The notes below the pieces were generated by a model. The model worked only from the letters and a program-made list of their open reading frames with translations, had not been told where the DNA came from and made no database searches. From the NCBI GenBank assembly GCA_036897445.1, contig JAYMTL010000087.1, forward strand, positions 1 to 64,000: a stretch of 64,000 nucleotides of DNA, in the 5' to 3' direction. Source of the stretch: Pelargonium tetragonum (lineage: Eukaryota > Streptophyta > Magnoliopsida > Geraniales > Geraniaceae). Numbering within the stretch: position 1 is the stretch's first letter; each line of letters starts with the position of its first letter. The position numbers and the translations under genes were made by a program. This document shows positions 39,701 to 52,451 of this stretch, piece by piece.

Positions 39701-42620
39701 TACTATAGAAAACTACTAGACTAAAGTAAGCTTAAATAAAAGGAGCTAGGCCTTAAGTGTATTTAAAGTTTCCAACTCCCCTTAATTCCTAATTGCTTGA
39801 AACAACTAAGATTGCGTTGCACTACTTTCACTTTCAACAGGTTTCAGTCAAGTCAGGTCCCGAAATTTGACAATTTAAACTTCACCGTAATTAAATTAAA
39901 GTAAATATTTCCTAAATTGTCGCTTACATCCGCTTGTATTGTAAAGAACGTTATAACCACCTCTGAATGTTACTTATACTTTGAACGAAATCCTAAAAGA
40001 TACTAAAAAGAAGAGATGAATAAAGTCTAGCAGCTGCTTTAGAGGTTGTAAGGCTTTGAGTGAGAGGTGAGCTGGACTAGGATAGAAGATAGTTTACAGG
40101 TTAGCGTGGTTAGCGTAAGGGTCAGGGATGATATAAGAGGAGTGCTGGGTTTAAACCGAACTCGGATCTGAACAGAGTGGCAGTAACTCGCAATTTGGGG
40201 TTTACCGCAAAGATAATGGGAGCCGTATGCACTGAAAACGAGGAAAAAACTTTAGTCAAGTCGCTGTGAGTAAAAACTTAAACGGGCCTACTTCTCTTAA
40301 TATACAATTCTTATATACAAAAGGGGTGCCTCTTTCATTCTTTTTAATAAAACTACAAGGCATTCCTATCTCAAAATGCAAGATGTAGTCATAGGAGAAT
40401 GCCTCCCGTTTAATAATTCAATTCCTGCATTCTTTTTGGGTCAAGGAATCCCTCAAAACGGAAAAAAGATAGTTGAGTAGAACAAGCATTTTTCTATTGA
40501 ATTATACCTCAGAGCCAGATTTCTATTTATAAAGGTTTGCTTACTAAAAGACTAAATAAAGTGCAAGAATGGCCTGGAATTTTAGAGGGTACTAAGAGCA
40601 GTGATCTGAGCAGGAGTGTATATAACGTAATCAACTGAGAAATTACTTGATAAAAGGGTGCACTCCCTAATATTAAGAACCCTTCACGACTATCTTTTTG
40701 ATAAGAGGCTTAACTTCCCGGTTATTCATTTTACTGAAGCCCCACGATACCTATAAAGCAGAATTACCTATTTATACCTAACACTACTAACCCACTTATA
40801 TTATAAACTGGCTCAGAAAGACAAGAAAAAAGGCTTTACCTCTAAAATTAGCCTTAGAACTTTAACCGGAACCTAGAGACACAAATAAGAGGACTCCCCA
40901 AGCTTAATCTTTTACTGCCAATTTGGAATCTAGAAACAAAAGGAACACGAGACCTCTAATACCTCTTTGTAATTTTGTAATACCTGCTATCCACGTACTC
41001 TGAGTCTGTATCCTGATAGCTTTCATAGTCCTAACTTGTTTAATGAAAAGGGAACCCTTAAGTTTGATTTTTTATACTGATTGATAGACACCTCTTTGAC
41101 CAAGTCAGTTTTTTAACCAATAACATTATAACCCTTAGTAGATAACTTCTGGCAGTATATTTCCCTTTTTCTATTTAATATATGTATTCGTTATCATGAA
41201 TCTTTTGGGTCCTTCTTAGTAGGAGGTGACTTTAGCCTTTTTATAAGCACCTTACCTATACTATAAGGGGTTCTTCCTTTTATCTACATCTACCTAGGAC
41301 ACAATTTAAGGAGAAGATCTACTTCTTATAGAAAGCGAATAGCAGAAAAACGCCTAAAGAATTTTCTTACTATCATAGCTATTGGATATTAAGGACTTCT
41401 CAAGAAGCCTCACGCATGCCTTGGAACTTCTGTGTTCGATAGAGGTTCCTTACTGACTTTGTTTTGTAGTTTTGTTTCCCAGGGCCGGGGGTGAAGGGCT
41501 CCACTTCTATTTCATTTAGTCATATGCCGAAAAGTGCCTCGTTTCGTAGTGTTCAAGGTGCTCGGGATTCCAGCGTCTCTATTTTGCTATATCTCGGCAG
41601 ATTACGCTAGTGTCTACAATGTATTGGTAAGGGGAGTATACTTTCAAGTCTAATCCGTTAGTTTTATAGTAGTGAGACGGATGCCCAGGGGTATATAAGA
41701 GGGGTTAGTTGTGATAGACGGGGTTTAGTTTCATTTCTTATCTTAGTCATAATGTAGTCTTAATACGCTTTTCTATTTAAGGAAAGATTCTTTTTCGAAG
41801 TCTCTGAGGGTTCAAGTTCTATTCATTGGTTCTTGTTTCTTTCTAATTTCAACTCTTTTCTAATAAAACCGGGCCCGGAAACTTTCTTACCCTCAGGGAA
41901 AGGCTTGCCTATAGAGCCCTTAAAAGGAGTTTCGGCTTTGGCTTTTCTCAAAATCGAGAGTGTGATTTTATACTTCTATGTGTCTTTCTTTTTCAGTCAT
42001 GTTCCTTGTATTTCCCTTAAAACTTAAAAAAGGTCTTGTTTTAACAGGAATTTCCGCGTGTCTTTTTCTTAGTGTTCTTAGGTTTTATTAATTTTAGGCA
42101 GGCAGAGAAATCCTATCATGGGGTCCCGTTATACGGAATACAAAGGAGAGGGGTAACTTTCAAGATAGTAACTGAGATTTTTTTGCTATGTTAATAAAAT
42201 CTTAAAGCTGGGGAGTCACCTTTTATTTAGGAGCACAAGTTAACTAGGAAACTTTCTCTTTATAAAGGAAAGGGCAAGCCCTAAAGGTATAGACTTTATT
42301 ATTTGGCAGGGCTTTTCTTTAGAGATAGACAGTTTCAAGACTTCATAAGGCTTTGGATTCGCCTCATTTATCACCCATTTTGTTATATAATTTTGGAGTT
42401 GCTTACTTTAGATTAGAGAAGGTTTAGCCCTGTTAACTAGATCGGGAAAGAGGGCAGCAGAAAATTTCTTGGTTCATCTTGGTTAATACACCCCTCTAAG
42501 TAAAGCGGTGGAACTAGATCTCTTAGAAGTTAAAGTAACTTACCTAAGGTCTATTTCTTATACTTCTAAGGGAGAAAGAGTAGCAGAGAGAATACTGGTC
42601 AGGCTAAGCCCTTCCTACAT
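30790..42620. other. Long AT-rich tract, no gene seen
   Basis: Nearly 12 kb without a recognisable gene; the longest open frames are about 74 codons. Items noted: an 8-bp hairpin AAAAGTCT/AGACTTTT (34329-34351), an 18-bp palindrome (35451-35468), a T-arm-like GGGTTCAAATC near 39078, another GGGTTCAAGTTC near 41810, and a purine-rich patch at 40.0-40.15 kb that resembles the islands in composition only. Confidence 0.45.
35451..35468. repeat. 18-bp perfect palindrome
   Basis: GAAAATCTTAAGATTTTC is fully self-complementary. About one such word is expected by chance in this much AT-rich sequence, so it is listed only for completeness. Confidence 0.4.
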
Positions 42621-43290
42621 AAAAAACAAACGACTTTCTATTCTCTATTACTAGCACTAACGAGTATCTTATATTCCAAAACTAACTAATAGAATACTGA
42701 AGATAGAGTAATACAAAACTACTATTAAGAGAACTCTAGAGACTAAGACTACTTTCTACTATAAGATGTACTGCACTTACAAACAGGATCTCACTACGGG
42801 GAATCCCCCTAACCACAAGAACAAGAAGAAATACAATAGCCCGTAGGAATACAGCTCATAAGAAAGGAGTTATAGCTATGATGCAGAGTCTAGCTACAAA
42901 GACTCATAAACAAGTAAGTAACACAAAGTCATGAAGAATAAGTAGCTCAAAAGAATCTAATGGCGGCTAATGTATGCTATGTACTATTAAAGACTATCTC
43001 GCATTAAAACCCCTTCACAAAGTTTCCTTCGGTAAGGATAAGCATCTCTAAACCCTCTAGGGCTCTAAGCTCCTATGTCAATAACTACAGAGTACAAGAG
43101 GAACCTTAGACTATAACAACTAATCCAATAAGTATAATAAATAGGAATCAGAATGCTCTATTCCATTTCTAATAAAAAAAAGAAACTAATATAATACAAA
43201 GAGGAATTTCTATACTATACAAAACTATGAACTAATAGCTACAATAGTACAGGCAACAATCAAACTTTCCTTTCTAAAAAGACTCTTAGG
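42620..43290 (+). repeat. Longest island-family member
   Basis: Blocks in order: an A/T/C-rich stretch (42640-42780); GGAATCCCCCTAACCACAAG and following bases (42800-42840), which align with 60882-60923; AGCTCATAAGA...TAGCTACAAAGACT (42853-42905), shared with 30.5 kb; TCGCATTAAAACCCCTTCAC (42999-43018), shared with 26157 and 27355; and the tail at 43234-43269, shared with 29632-29668. This copy links modules otherwise seen in separate islands and so gives the best idea of full order. No open frame of note. Confidence 0.55.
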
Positions 43291-46200
43291 AAACCAAAAA
43301 AGTGCTCCTTATCATTTAGTATTTGCTTAATAGAAGAATACATTATTTCCTAGTATAAAGTCAATTTAATTCAAGTAATGACAGGCATTTTACAGATTTA
43401 GGGGTTTTTTAACAATTGAGTATTGGTTTTAAAAGAAGTATGAATCAGGCTTTCAAGAAGGGGTTACAGAATAGGGCTAGGCTAGCTAAAGTCTTTGATT
43501 TCAATTCAGTAAAGAAGTATAAAGTTAATGTAAGTTCTAGGACTCTTGGGTTTCTATACAAGCAAGTAACCTGCATTCTTCGGAATTCTAAGTACACCTA
43601 ATTCTTGGTTGTGTTTATACGCTTCGGAAATTAGAGAAACTCGGTATTAAGCTCTCTTCAAGAAAGAAAGAAAAAGCTCCGGAAAACTTAGAAGATTTTA
43701 GAGTTAAAGCAAAGTCGAATTTTTTAAGCAAAATCTTAAAGCGGTGCTTTTCTCTTTATAGGATTCAATCACTTACTAGTAGATCTAGATTAAAGGTCAA
43801 TGAAATTCTATGTTTATGAAATTTATATTATATATTGGAATGAAAAGCTTAATAATAAAAAAAAAAAAAGAAGAAGTTTTTGACGCAACCCAAAATCCGG
43901 GTTACGAGAAAGTTATAGAGATATACACCTGCCGACGGCTAAACTTATTATAGAATAAAAACCCATTCTTCTCTTCAAATGGAAATAAACAACCCAATAT
44001 TTCCTAATGCTCGATCCAAAAGGAAAATGCTAGCCAACAAGCATACGCGAAAGTCCAAGATTTCTGAAATGAGGCATATCTTGAATTTTTACATAAAATA
44101 CTATTAAGTCCTTGAAACAAAAAAACCTTAGATATAGAGAGTACTCCTTTCCTTTGGAATCCCTTAACTTCAGTATGTACGAAAAGTAAAGTCTATTTTA
44201 TACATTACATTATAGTACGAATCCCCCGCAAATCCTCTAAACTCCTGTTCAATCGCCTAACTAAAAGACAATACTATACTTCAATGCTATACTTACCGGT
44301 TTATTCACAACACACAACCTTGTTAATTCACTCTTCCTGTACCAAGTTTTTTTAGAAACAAAGAACTTTTTAATTACAAAGAGTACCCTATGAAATACTA
44401 AGAAGCATGCAAGACACGGGGAACATTCATAAAGAAAATCCTATATCTCTTTACAGGATCCCAGATATTCTAAAAGAATTTACTGCTCTTGCTATCTTCA
44501 TTTTTGGGAGTTTACTCGTTTCGAGTGTTATACAATGCAACTAAGTATTCAAAAATCCTTTAGGATTCAATGTTGTTTTTATCCTTTTTAGATAGGTTAG
44601 AACCTATGAAATATATGCTTACTTGTCTCTGCCTGGTAAAGGGCAATAGGAAGAGGAGTACGAGTAGCACTAATTCAATAGACTCGTGTACAGTTTAACT
44701 GAAATTTAATTAAAAAGAAACTCTCCCAGGATACCCCTAAAAAGTTTAAGGAAATTCCGGGACTGTTTTTACTTTTTTGATCACAAATTTCTGTAAGATA
44801 ATTCAATAAATTTTTAAGCAAAAACTAGGAATATAGCTGCTGTAAAGTGCCCCAAAAACTCCGGCAAGACAAAAACCCCAATATGATAAGTGAAAGTAAG
44901 AAAATCTTGCCTTTTATAGCCTGGGTAAAAAGGGAAAAATATCAGAGCTAGACTTCTAAAATGAATCTCAGGCTTACTGCTCAGTAGAAAAAGGATTCTT
45001 GTATCTTGTATAGTATAATAGCATAAAATGTAATACTTCATTTAGTCTCTGTTACTTAAAATTCACTAACGAAAACCCCCTTTACCCATACTTTATAGCC
45101 AAAATCCTTAACAAAACCTCCTTATTTAGGGGGTACTAGCTTCTTAGAAATGTATGTATTAAACCTGACCTGAATAAAAGTCAAAAAGTGTAAGAGTCCC
45201 TTAGTATGAACTAACAGCAAGAATGAAACTTATATCCAACCCCCTAAAGTTCCTGTTTAAACTCTTTACTAGATTAGAAAAAAACCCTTTATTTAATGAA
45301 TCTACTTTATTAAAGATACGAATTTCTTTACTTTTTATGCAATTCCAGCGTATACAATTTAGTTCGTTTTTAAACAGCACTGAATCCCATCTTGACTAGA
45401 AAATAGGAATTAAGCACTCCGAATATAGAGGGAGAATTAGAAACTCCCGACACTTCGAGTTCTTCTATCTTTTGCAATTCGAGTGATGTTACTTACCGAT
45501 TTAAAACCCCTCTTTTCTTAGTTATGATCTATCCTATTTGTATGTTTGTACATAAATAAAGGGACCCTGTATGACATTTTCTAATTCTGAATCTTAATTA
45601 TCTTAACCGAATCCCTACGAGTTAAACTAAATACCTTGTCTTTAGTATACTTTAGATAGGGGTTTACTTGAATAAGGTATTTCACTTTTTCAGCCCTTTA
45701 TTACTAGGAAGCCCCGCTTTTATGAGTGTGTTTTTTCAATGGTATGCAATCTTACGAGCTAAATAGAAATCCTTTATCCTGTAAAGGGGCCACGGGGAAC
45801 TAAGAGTTAGAGAAATACCCTTGAATCTGGTTTGTATGAAAGTCCCCCTTCAATCAAAAAAACAAACATTATACCTTAAAAGAATTCCTAGTTACAGTAG
45901 ATTAAACTCTTGCTACTCTTTTAAAATGTTGTCAACAAGTTCGAGGATTTAAATTGAAGTTAATTGAACTGGACCTAATCCGCTTATTGCGCGGGAATAG
46001 CGTGACATAGTGGAATTCTAAGGTTATGTACATAGGTTCACAACCCCTTCTTTGTATTTATTCTCGCCTTGAATCTATATTTACAGCTTGCTATTTATAT
46101 GCTATTATATGGAGCCTTTTTATATAATTAATAAGTTTTTTAGTGTAGAATTCTCGGGAAATTAAAAAATACAATAAAGCTCAACTCTCATTGTTACTGG

Positions 46201-47740
46201 TATAAAGAAGAGCAGGCTCCTTACAAATTTAGATACTTTGTTATCAGGAGGATTTAGTTAGATTCATTTTTAATAGAAATCGTATCCACCCATAGCTATA
46301 AAATTGACGTTATCTCTTAAACCCGGGAAAGAGTAAGGCCTTTTTAGATACTACAGTTGAAACTCAAAATCCCTGAAAAGAAAAATGAGAACTTCCTTGC
46401 TTTATATCCTTTATCCACGCATAAGCAAAGTAGACTCTCCTTGTTTTTTAGACCACTTTTGTTCTAATTTTAGGTGCTGCGAAGAGGTAAGCAAGACAGA
46501 GAACTCTCCCTTACCCTATCACTTAGATTCCCTTTAAGATTAAGAAACTCCTACAGTTAAGACTTTTTATTACTTATCTACCCCTTATTGTAACTAATAA
46601 GTCATATAATACGCCTAAAACTCCTTACAAAAAAATAGTAGACTAAGTACAGGTTATAAGAAGGGTATAGTTCCTAACAGGGTTCTAATTAAGGGGCAAT
46701 TCTGCTGTTTATTATTACCTTATTATTAACCAAGAAGTTTTAGTGATAGAATAAGGCAATCTAAGTAGTATTTGGTGAGTTTCTCTGTCTTATGTTGGTA
46801 AATTTGCTTCAGAACTATAGCCTTATCAACCAGTAATTTACTCCTTAAAGCGAAGAACAAATAAGGAGGTAAGGTTAGGTCTTTAAGGGAAGTGTTTTGA
46901 GTCTAATTTATAGAAAGCCTGTCTAGGAAATTTATTAGAATAAAGGTTTATAAAACGAGGGACTTTTGGGGTATCCTTCCGTTTTGCCCTAATGAAGGCT
47001 TTTTCTAAGCGTTTTTTACTTACTAAAATATATCTCCTCTTCATTTAATTTTAAGTTAAAATGGAAACCTCTAAAATTACTATGCTCCCCAGCGAATTTT
47101 AATCCCTAAGCCCCGGATACTAAAGCAAAAGGAAGTTAAGAGAAATAAGTTTTTGTTATATGTCTTACTCTTGCTATAAGTCTTTTGAAAGTTCTTAAAG
47201 ATTCTAATTGAAGTACGTAATTCGAAAATTATTTAGTAAAAAGGGGCAAAAAAGAAACGCCTTACTGGCAAACACCCGAAAAAGGAAAGATTTTGTTCAT
47301 ACTTCGTTTGAGCTTTTTTTTATTGAAAAGTCTTTCATTAAAGTAAGCCTTAAAAGGCTTACTTTGTTTATTTCCCAAGTTTATTCTAAAAAGTTGCAAG
47401 GGGATTCTAGAATGTCTTAGGTCCTAAAAGCTTTCCATGGGAACCCCTTATGAAGTATCAATAAAGGCTATAGTTCAGCATTATTCTTTTTAAGATGTAT
47501 TCTTCCCCTTTTATGAGTCTTTTGGAAACTTTTAACTTACAAAGTGTATCATTCCCGATTTTTCGAAGCAGCTAGGTATCTAAGAAAGGCAGATAGTAAA
47601 GATATAAGGAGTCCTTATGTTCTGGAGATCCTCCCCTTCTTACATTAACACTAGAGCAACAAAGAACAAACTCCTCCTTAATTACTTTCCTGTAAAAGCT
47701 AAGGAATATGGATTGAAGAAGAAACCGAACAACTAGAGTA
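43290..47740. other. AT-rich tract, no gene seen
   Basis: The longest homopolymer noted in the tract is 13 A at 43857-43869. Open frames are at most 75 codons. A 26-bp inverted repeat lies at 47340-47365. Nothing else is supported. Confidence 0.45.
47340..47365 (+). repeat. 12-bp perfect inverted repeat with 2-base centre
   Basis: AAAGTAAGCCTT (47340-47351) and AAGGCTTACTTT (47354-47365) are exact reverse complements separated by AA. As RNA the innermost pair would open to make the loop. It lies near the end of a 70-codon frame (47208-47420), itself not recognisable. Confidence 0.6.
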
Positions 47741-48060
47741 TTACATGTTTAGGTTGAGAGTAACTCTTTCCTAAGACCCCCATATAACCCATTACATATT
47801 AAACAATCCTATACAATCTAAAACTATAATACAATATATAAGCTATGACAGGAAATACACTAACTACAAAATAAGACACTAGCTACAGTAACCCACAAGT
47901 CATAACAATAATATAGTAACTACTATAGCAACAGGTTTCCCCCACAAGGTAAAAGATACAGCTCTAATAACTCTAAGAAACAGGGGTATATAAAACAAAT
48001 AAGAAAGAAGAAAGTCTAGGTCAAGAAGAACACAAGTAAATCCATTGGCGGGGGTTATAA
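47740..48060 (+). repeat. Island-family member
   Basis: An A/T/C-rich block (CAATATATAAGCTATGACAG and similar) is followed by a purine-rich block near 48000-48035, then AATCCATTGGCGG (48046 on), which resembles AATCTAATGGCGG at 42954-42966. Closed in all frames. Confidence 0.4.
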
Positions 48061-48157
48061 AGATAAGTGCTTGCTTGATAGTAGAATTTCCACCTAAAAA
48101 CCTTTCGAACTAAAAAGTCAAAATAGTAAAAGGCATATAACTAAAAACTACTGTCAC

Positions 48158-48262
48158 TTGAGAATCCAAAAACAGGACTTGAACCCTAAGATTTTTTTAT
48201 TTAAGCTATTTCAATTACTAGAAAAGCTTATACCACACCAGCTCTAAGACTTGCGGATTCGA
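48158..48262 (-). other. tRNA-like fragment, possibly two in tandem
   Basis: On the - strand, AGCT-GGTGTGGTATA-AGCT makes a credible D-arm. TTTC/GAAA could be an anticodon stem, and AGGGTTCAAGTCCT is a recognisable T-arm with three pairs. GAATCC and GGATTC could close the ends, but the D-arm is 11 bases away from the former instead of two. GTTCGAATCC just upstream is a second T-arm-like word, as if another tRNA-like unit preceded it. No anticodon is assigned. Confidence 0.3.
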
Positions 48263-49558
48263 ACTAACGAAACTTTGGGAATGCTTTCTCCGGTTTAACT
48301 TGAAAAACTATATAAATGTAAGACAAATCCTTAATCCAAAGTCATTCTGATTTCACTCTTAAAAAACGAGCGCTTCCCTCCGATTAGAGTCCTAAAATTC
48401 CCGAAACTTTGCTCTATCCTTAGCCTTTTCTTAGAGGACCTGTACCCTTCGTAAGGCGCGGAATCCTAATTTACATACCCCCCCTAACCCATAAATTTAT
48501 ATTATTGATTGTAAAAGAGAGCTCTTAGAACCAAGGAAGATTTTATAGGATTTCCATTACTCTGAAAGGCCTTTATAAAAGGTCAAGCTTTGTTTATTAT
48601 TATTAAAAGGCAGCTTCGGAGATATACTTATTAGTCCTTTTTCGATTGTTCCGTTTACGATAACACAAAGCAGAACATATAGCTTTTTTAGAGTTACTCT
48701 TAGTCCGTTATCCCACCTTGCAGGAACCTTTTTGACGTTATACCCTTCTATGACCTAGGTTCCTCTAATCCAAAAGAATTACTTTCTTGGCATTAAGGGT
48801 AAGGGTCGCCCCTGTCCGAAGTTCATAACTATTCTTTTTACACTTTTTATTTATGTGTTGCATCCTTTAAATATAGAAATATAGATGGGCATTTCCAGAA
48901 TTGAAATACAAAGAAATTCTTACCGGATTCCCCTTTGAATAGAACTTCGAAATGAAGGACCGCCTTTTACCAGGGGTTATTATATATAGGATACCTCGCA
49001 GCCTTAATAAGCCGAAGTTCAAATAAGGCTATTCAGATCAGATAAATTTCTTCCTGGAATCCTTTTACTAGCCATAGGTTTTAGTGCCCCTTCTATAAGC
49101 TTTGTTCACACATTACATCGAATTGGGGTTCGTACTTTAAACTTTAAAAAGTAAAAAAGAATAAATTACTAATCTAAACTCGAATACTACGATCCGCTAC
49201 TAGAAGTACAAACTCTCACTATACTGGGTAAAAAGGATCCAGGCAGTTGCTTAAGCCTATAAAGAGTTTTCAATAAAGGAACAAAATTGGTTTTGATAAA
49301 ATGTTACTAATTTGTATAGCTATTCCTGATATACCTATAAGAACCCAGAGCTAATACCTTGTCATAAGAAGGATTCTGAAACGGGTTTTTCCTGGGTGGA
49401 GTATTACTTACAATCGGCTTAATACGAAATTCTCTAGGAGTCTTTTTGTATAAGGATTTGCCATCCGAAAGTAGTTAGTTATTTAGTATAACCTTTGTGC
49501 AGTTTGCCCCTAATTAAATGGTGCAGGGGATAGTATATATAGTAAGTATAACTTTAGT

Positions 49559-49610
49559 AACGGGGTTTATCAAGCCCTTTTAAGGGAGCCCCGTCGGGGA
49601 GTAACCCGTT
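49559..49610 (+). other. GC-rich three-way-junction-like fold
   Basis: AACGGG (49559-49564) pairs with CCCGTT (49605-49610) and encloses two neat hairpins: CCCT-TTTA-AGGG (49575-49586) and CCCC-GTC-GGGG (49589-49599). The stems are unusually GC-rich for this tract. It resembles no RNA family I can name. It overlaps a 78-codon - strand frame that is probably spurious. Confidence 0.4.
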
Positions 49611-52404
49611 CTTTATGGAATTTTGTAGACCATTTATATAGCGTATTTGTGAAATTGATATGCAAAGTTTCAAAACACTAGCACTACTACAAGTCTTGTT
49701 CGAAAAAAAAGACCCGGATAGGGAGGGAAAAACTGCAAAAAAGTAATTCTTTTTACATTTACAAAAAGGATACGCAAAATAAGTAATCAATAATAGACGC
49801 TGTTGCTCTTCGGGAAACCTTCTAAATATCTTGCAACTTTAGAAAAAAGGCTCCCTTTTTTGCTTAATTTCAAACCTTAATCTTTGCTTTGTATGATTAG
49901 ACGATGAGTTTCTTTTTAACAATACGGGATCTTAAAGAGTTCTCCTCAATAGCTATTACTTAAGTCAATATCCGGGGTTAACTCCTTATATTTCATAAAA
50001 TCGAATTTGACCCCGGGATTCCTAGACAAATTTAGTATATGGATACTCCTGACCCCGAACATTAACTGAATAAAATAACAAAGTATAAAGTATAGGGTTT
50101 AACAAAAAGCTAATGGTCTATAAAATTAAGGAGGCTCCACTAGAGGTAGGTAATATAAGCCCTGCGCAGGCAAAAAGGTAAAAGGTTTTTAGTTAATTGA
50201 AAATACAAGGTTTCGCTTCGGAGAATAGCAAAGAAATTTCATTTTTCTAATTTTATAATAAGACGATTAGTATTGAATTAAAAGCTATCAGACAAAGTTT
50301 TATATACGCCGCATAATACGGAAGGCCCTGCTTCTTTGGCAGGTATCCCTGAGAGGTATTACACGAGCCTTGCTAGAATAATAAAAAAATTTTTTAGCCT
50401 TGTTTTTTAAAAGGGTTCACGGCTAAACTAAATATGATAAGCATCAAAATGTTAAATAATTTGGACTGTTATGGATCAAGCCTTTTTAAGACTAGAATGT
50501 GGACTGTAAAAGCGGCGGAAAGAAAGCTTTGGAAATTCTCAATATCCGACAAACCAGGAACCCTTTTCTCTATTTCTATAAACGGGGCTCTTACTTTAAA
50601 TATTTTTGAACTGCCAAGTCCAGGAAGACTTTTAGCTGTGTATAAACGGATATGCTTACTGGACCTTTTTATACGTGCCTTTTAGATACCCATGTTGTTA
50701 CCGGGACTCCTATACCAAGTTCCTACTAACCAGCAAAGCATGAAAGAATTCTTACTTTTAACTAAATGCCGGCGCGGATTAAGATTAATATATTAAAATA
50801 CTCTGTTAGTTAGACAAACTAAAAAAAGAGCATAAAGGTTAAAAATAATTTGTTTCTGAAAGTCTTTATAAAGAGCCGTTAAAATGGTAATTTAATCTTG
50901 TCTTGCTATGCCCAAAAGTTGCTGGAGACTTTAGGATCTACTTATTACAATACTTATGAAAGGCTTGTTTAAAGTGCATGAAACTGCTGCTTGAAAACTT
51001 CTTTATATTACCCACGCAGAATTCCCAAACCTAATGTTAGTAAAGTAAACAACAAAAAGAAATTTAACAAGCTATTCAAAAATATAAAAAAGCTCAGAGG
51101 CATAGAAGCGCGGTTCTTGCTTTCTAGGAACTCTAAGGGGTTGATAGTTTTCGAGTAACAGGAAGCTTTGAAGCGGGAATCTGGTAAATTTCTTTTACAA
51201 AATGAGAGGGTTTCTAGTTGAAATAGGAAGAAATATCTTTTTTATAAAATCTTTTAGCATTAGAGGGTACTGCTAGATTAGCATGAATTGGATTAGAATC
51301 TTCACAAAGATTTTTTATTTGGAAAGAAAGGGGCTCTATAACAAAATAGAATTTTAACCTACGTTTTAACACACCTTTGTTTTACCGTATAAGCGAAGGG
51401 AGGTCTATTGCCATTTGAGAACTTTGAGATATTTATTAGTTTCTGTTTTAACTTTCTTTATCTAAGTGATTCCTATTAAATGGGGTCGGGAGAAGAGTTC
51501 AAAGTTTTTCCGGTGTCTTATATATTTACCTTTAGAAAAGCTTTTTTTATAACTCCTATATCCAGGTTTCCGATGCTTCTATAACCAATCTTTTTCTGCC
51601 TGGGTATACTTTGCTTCCCTTCATTACCAACCTCTAGACCGATTCTTTTTTATTATTTAGGAGTTTTGCTCTACGGAATACTAAAAAGTGCTTTTTTTTG
51701 AAACCCCAGTAATTGACTACAGGAATACTCGAATTAAAAGGTGTCCCACTGAAGCCCGCACCTATACTTAAAATATTAAGAAGATTAACGAACACTTAGG
51801 CCCACCTCAAATACAATAGCCAGAGCTTGAATTACAGCGACTAAGATACTGCTAAAAGAGCTTTGCCCCTATATATGTACCAACTCCTTCTAGTAACTCA
51901 GTTCAACGGCTTTATATTTCACAAAAGGTTTTTCGTTTTAAGTTTACAAACTTCTGTTCGAAGTACCTCTTAGGGGTTTAATATCCGTATAAGCCTAAAC
52001 ATACTAAGCCCCCTTTTAGCGATCTATTGAATCTCAGTAATTATACAAAACAAGCTATAACCCACAAGTGTTACCCCAGGAAAAAGAACTCGGCCTAACA
52101 TTTTCTAAAGAATTCCTTTATTAGTTAGTATAGTATTCCAAGTTTCTTTGGCAGTGATAGCTCCTCTTAGTACTCATTTTTTTGTTTACCACGAATTTAT
52201 TTAAACTAGCAATACAAACAAGGTTTTTTTTATTTGTACTTTTAAGGAGTAAAATTTGATTTTATGTTATCTACTTATCCCTAGGGGAATAAGAAATCCT
52301 ACAGAGAGCAAAGTCTCTCTTAACAACAAGTATCCTTTTTTTGTAAATTCTCAATGGGGCAATCGGGTATGCTTGTTGCCTAACGCTTTTCAAATCTTGT
52401 ATTT

Positions 52405-52451
52405 GAAATTGTAATTATGATTTATTTCACAAAAAAAGAAATTACAGTTTC
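52405..52451 (+). repeat. 12-bp stem with 23-base loop
   Basis: GAAATTGTAATT (52405-52416) pairs with AATTACAGTTTC (52440-52451) along all 12 positions, one being a G-T pair; an extra T-G and T-A pair extend it outward. CAAAT-CTTGT-ATTTG (52391-52405) is a smaller hairpin touching its left arm. Confidence 0.45.
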
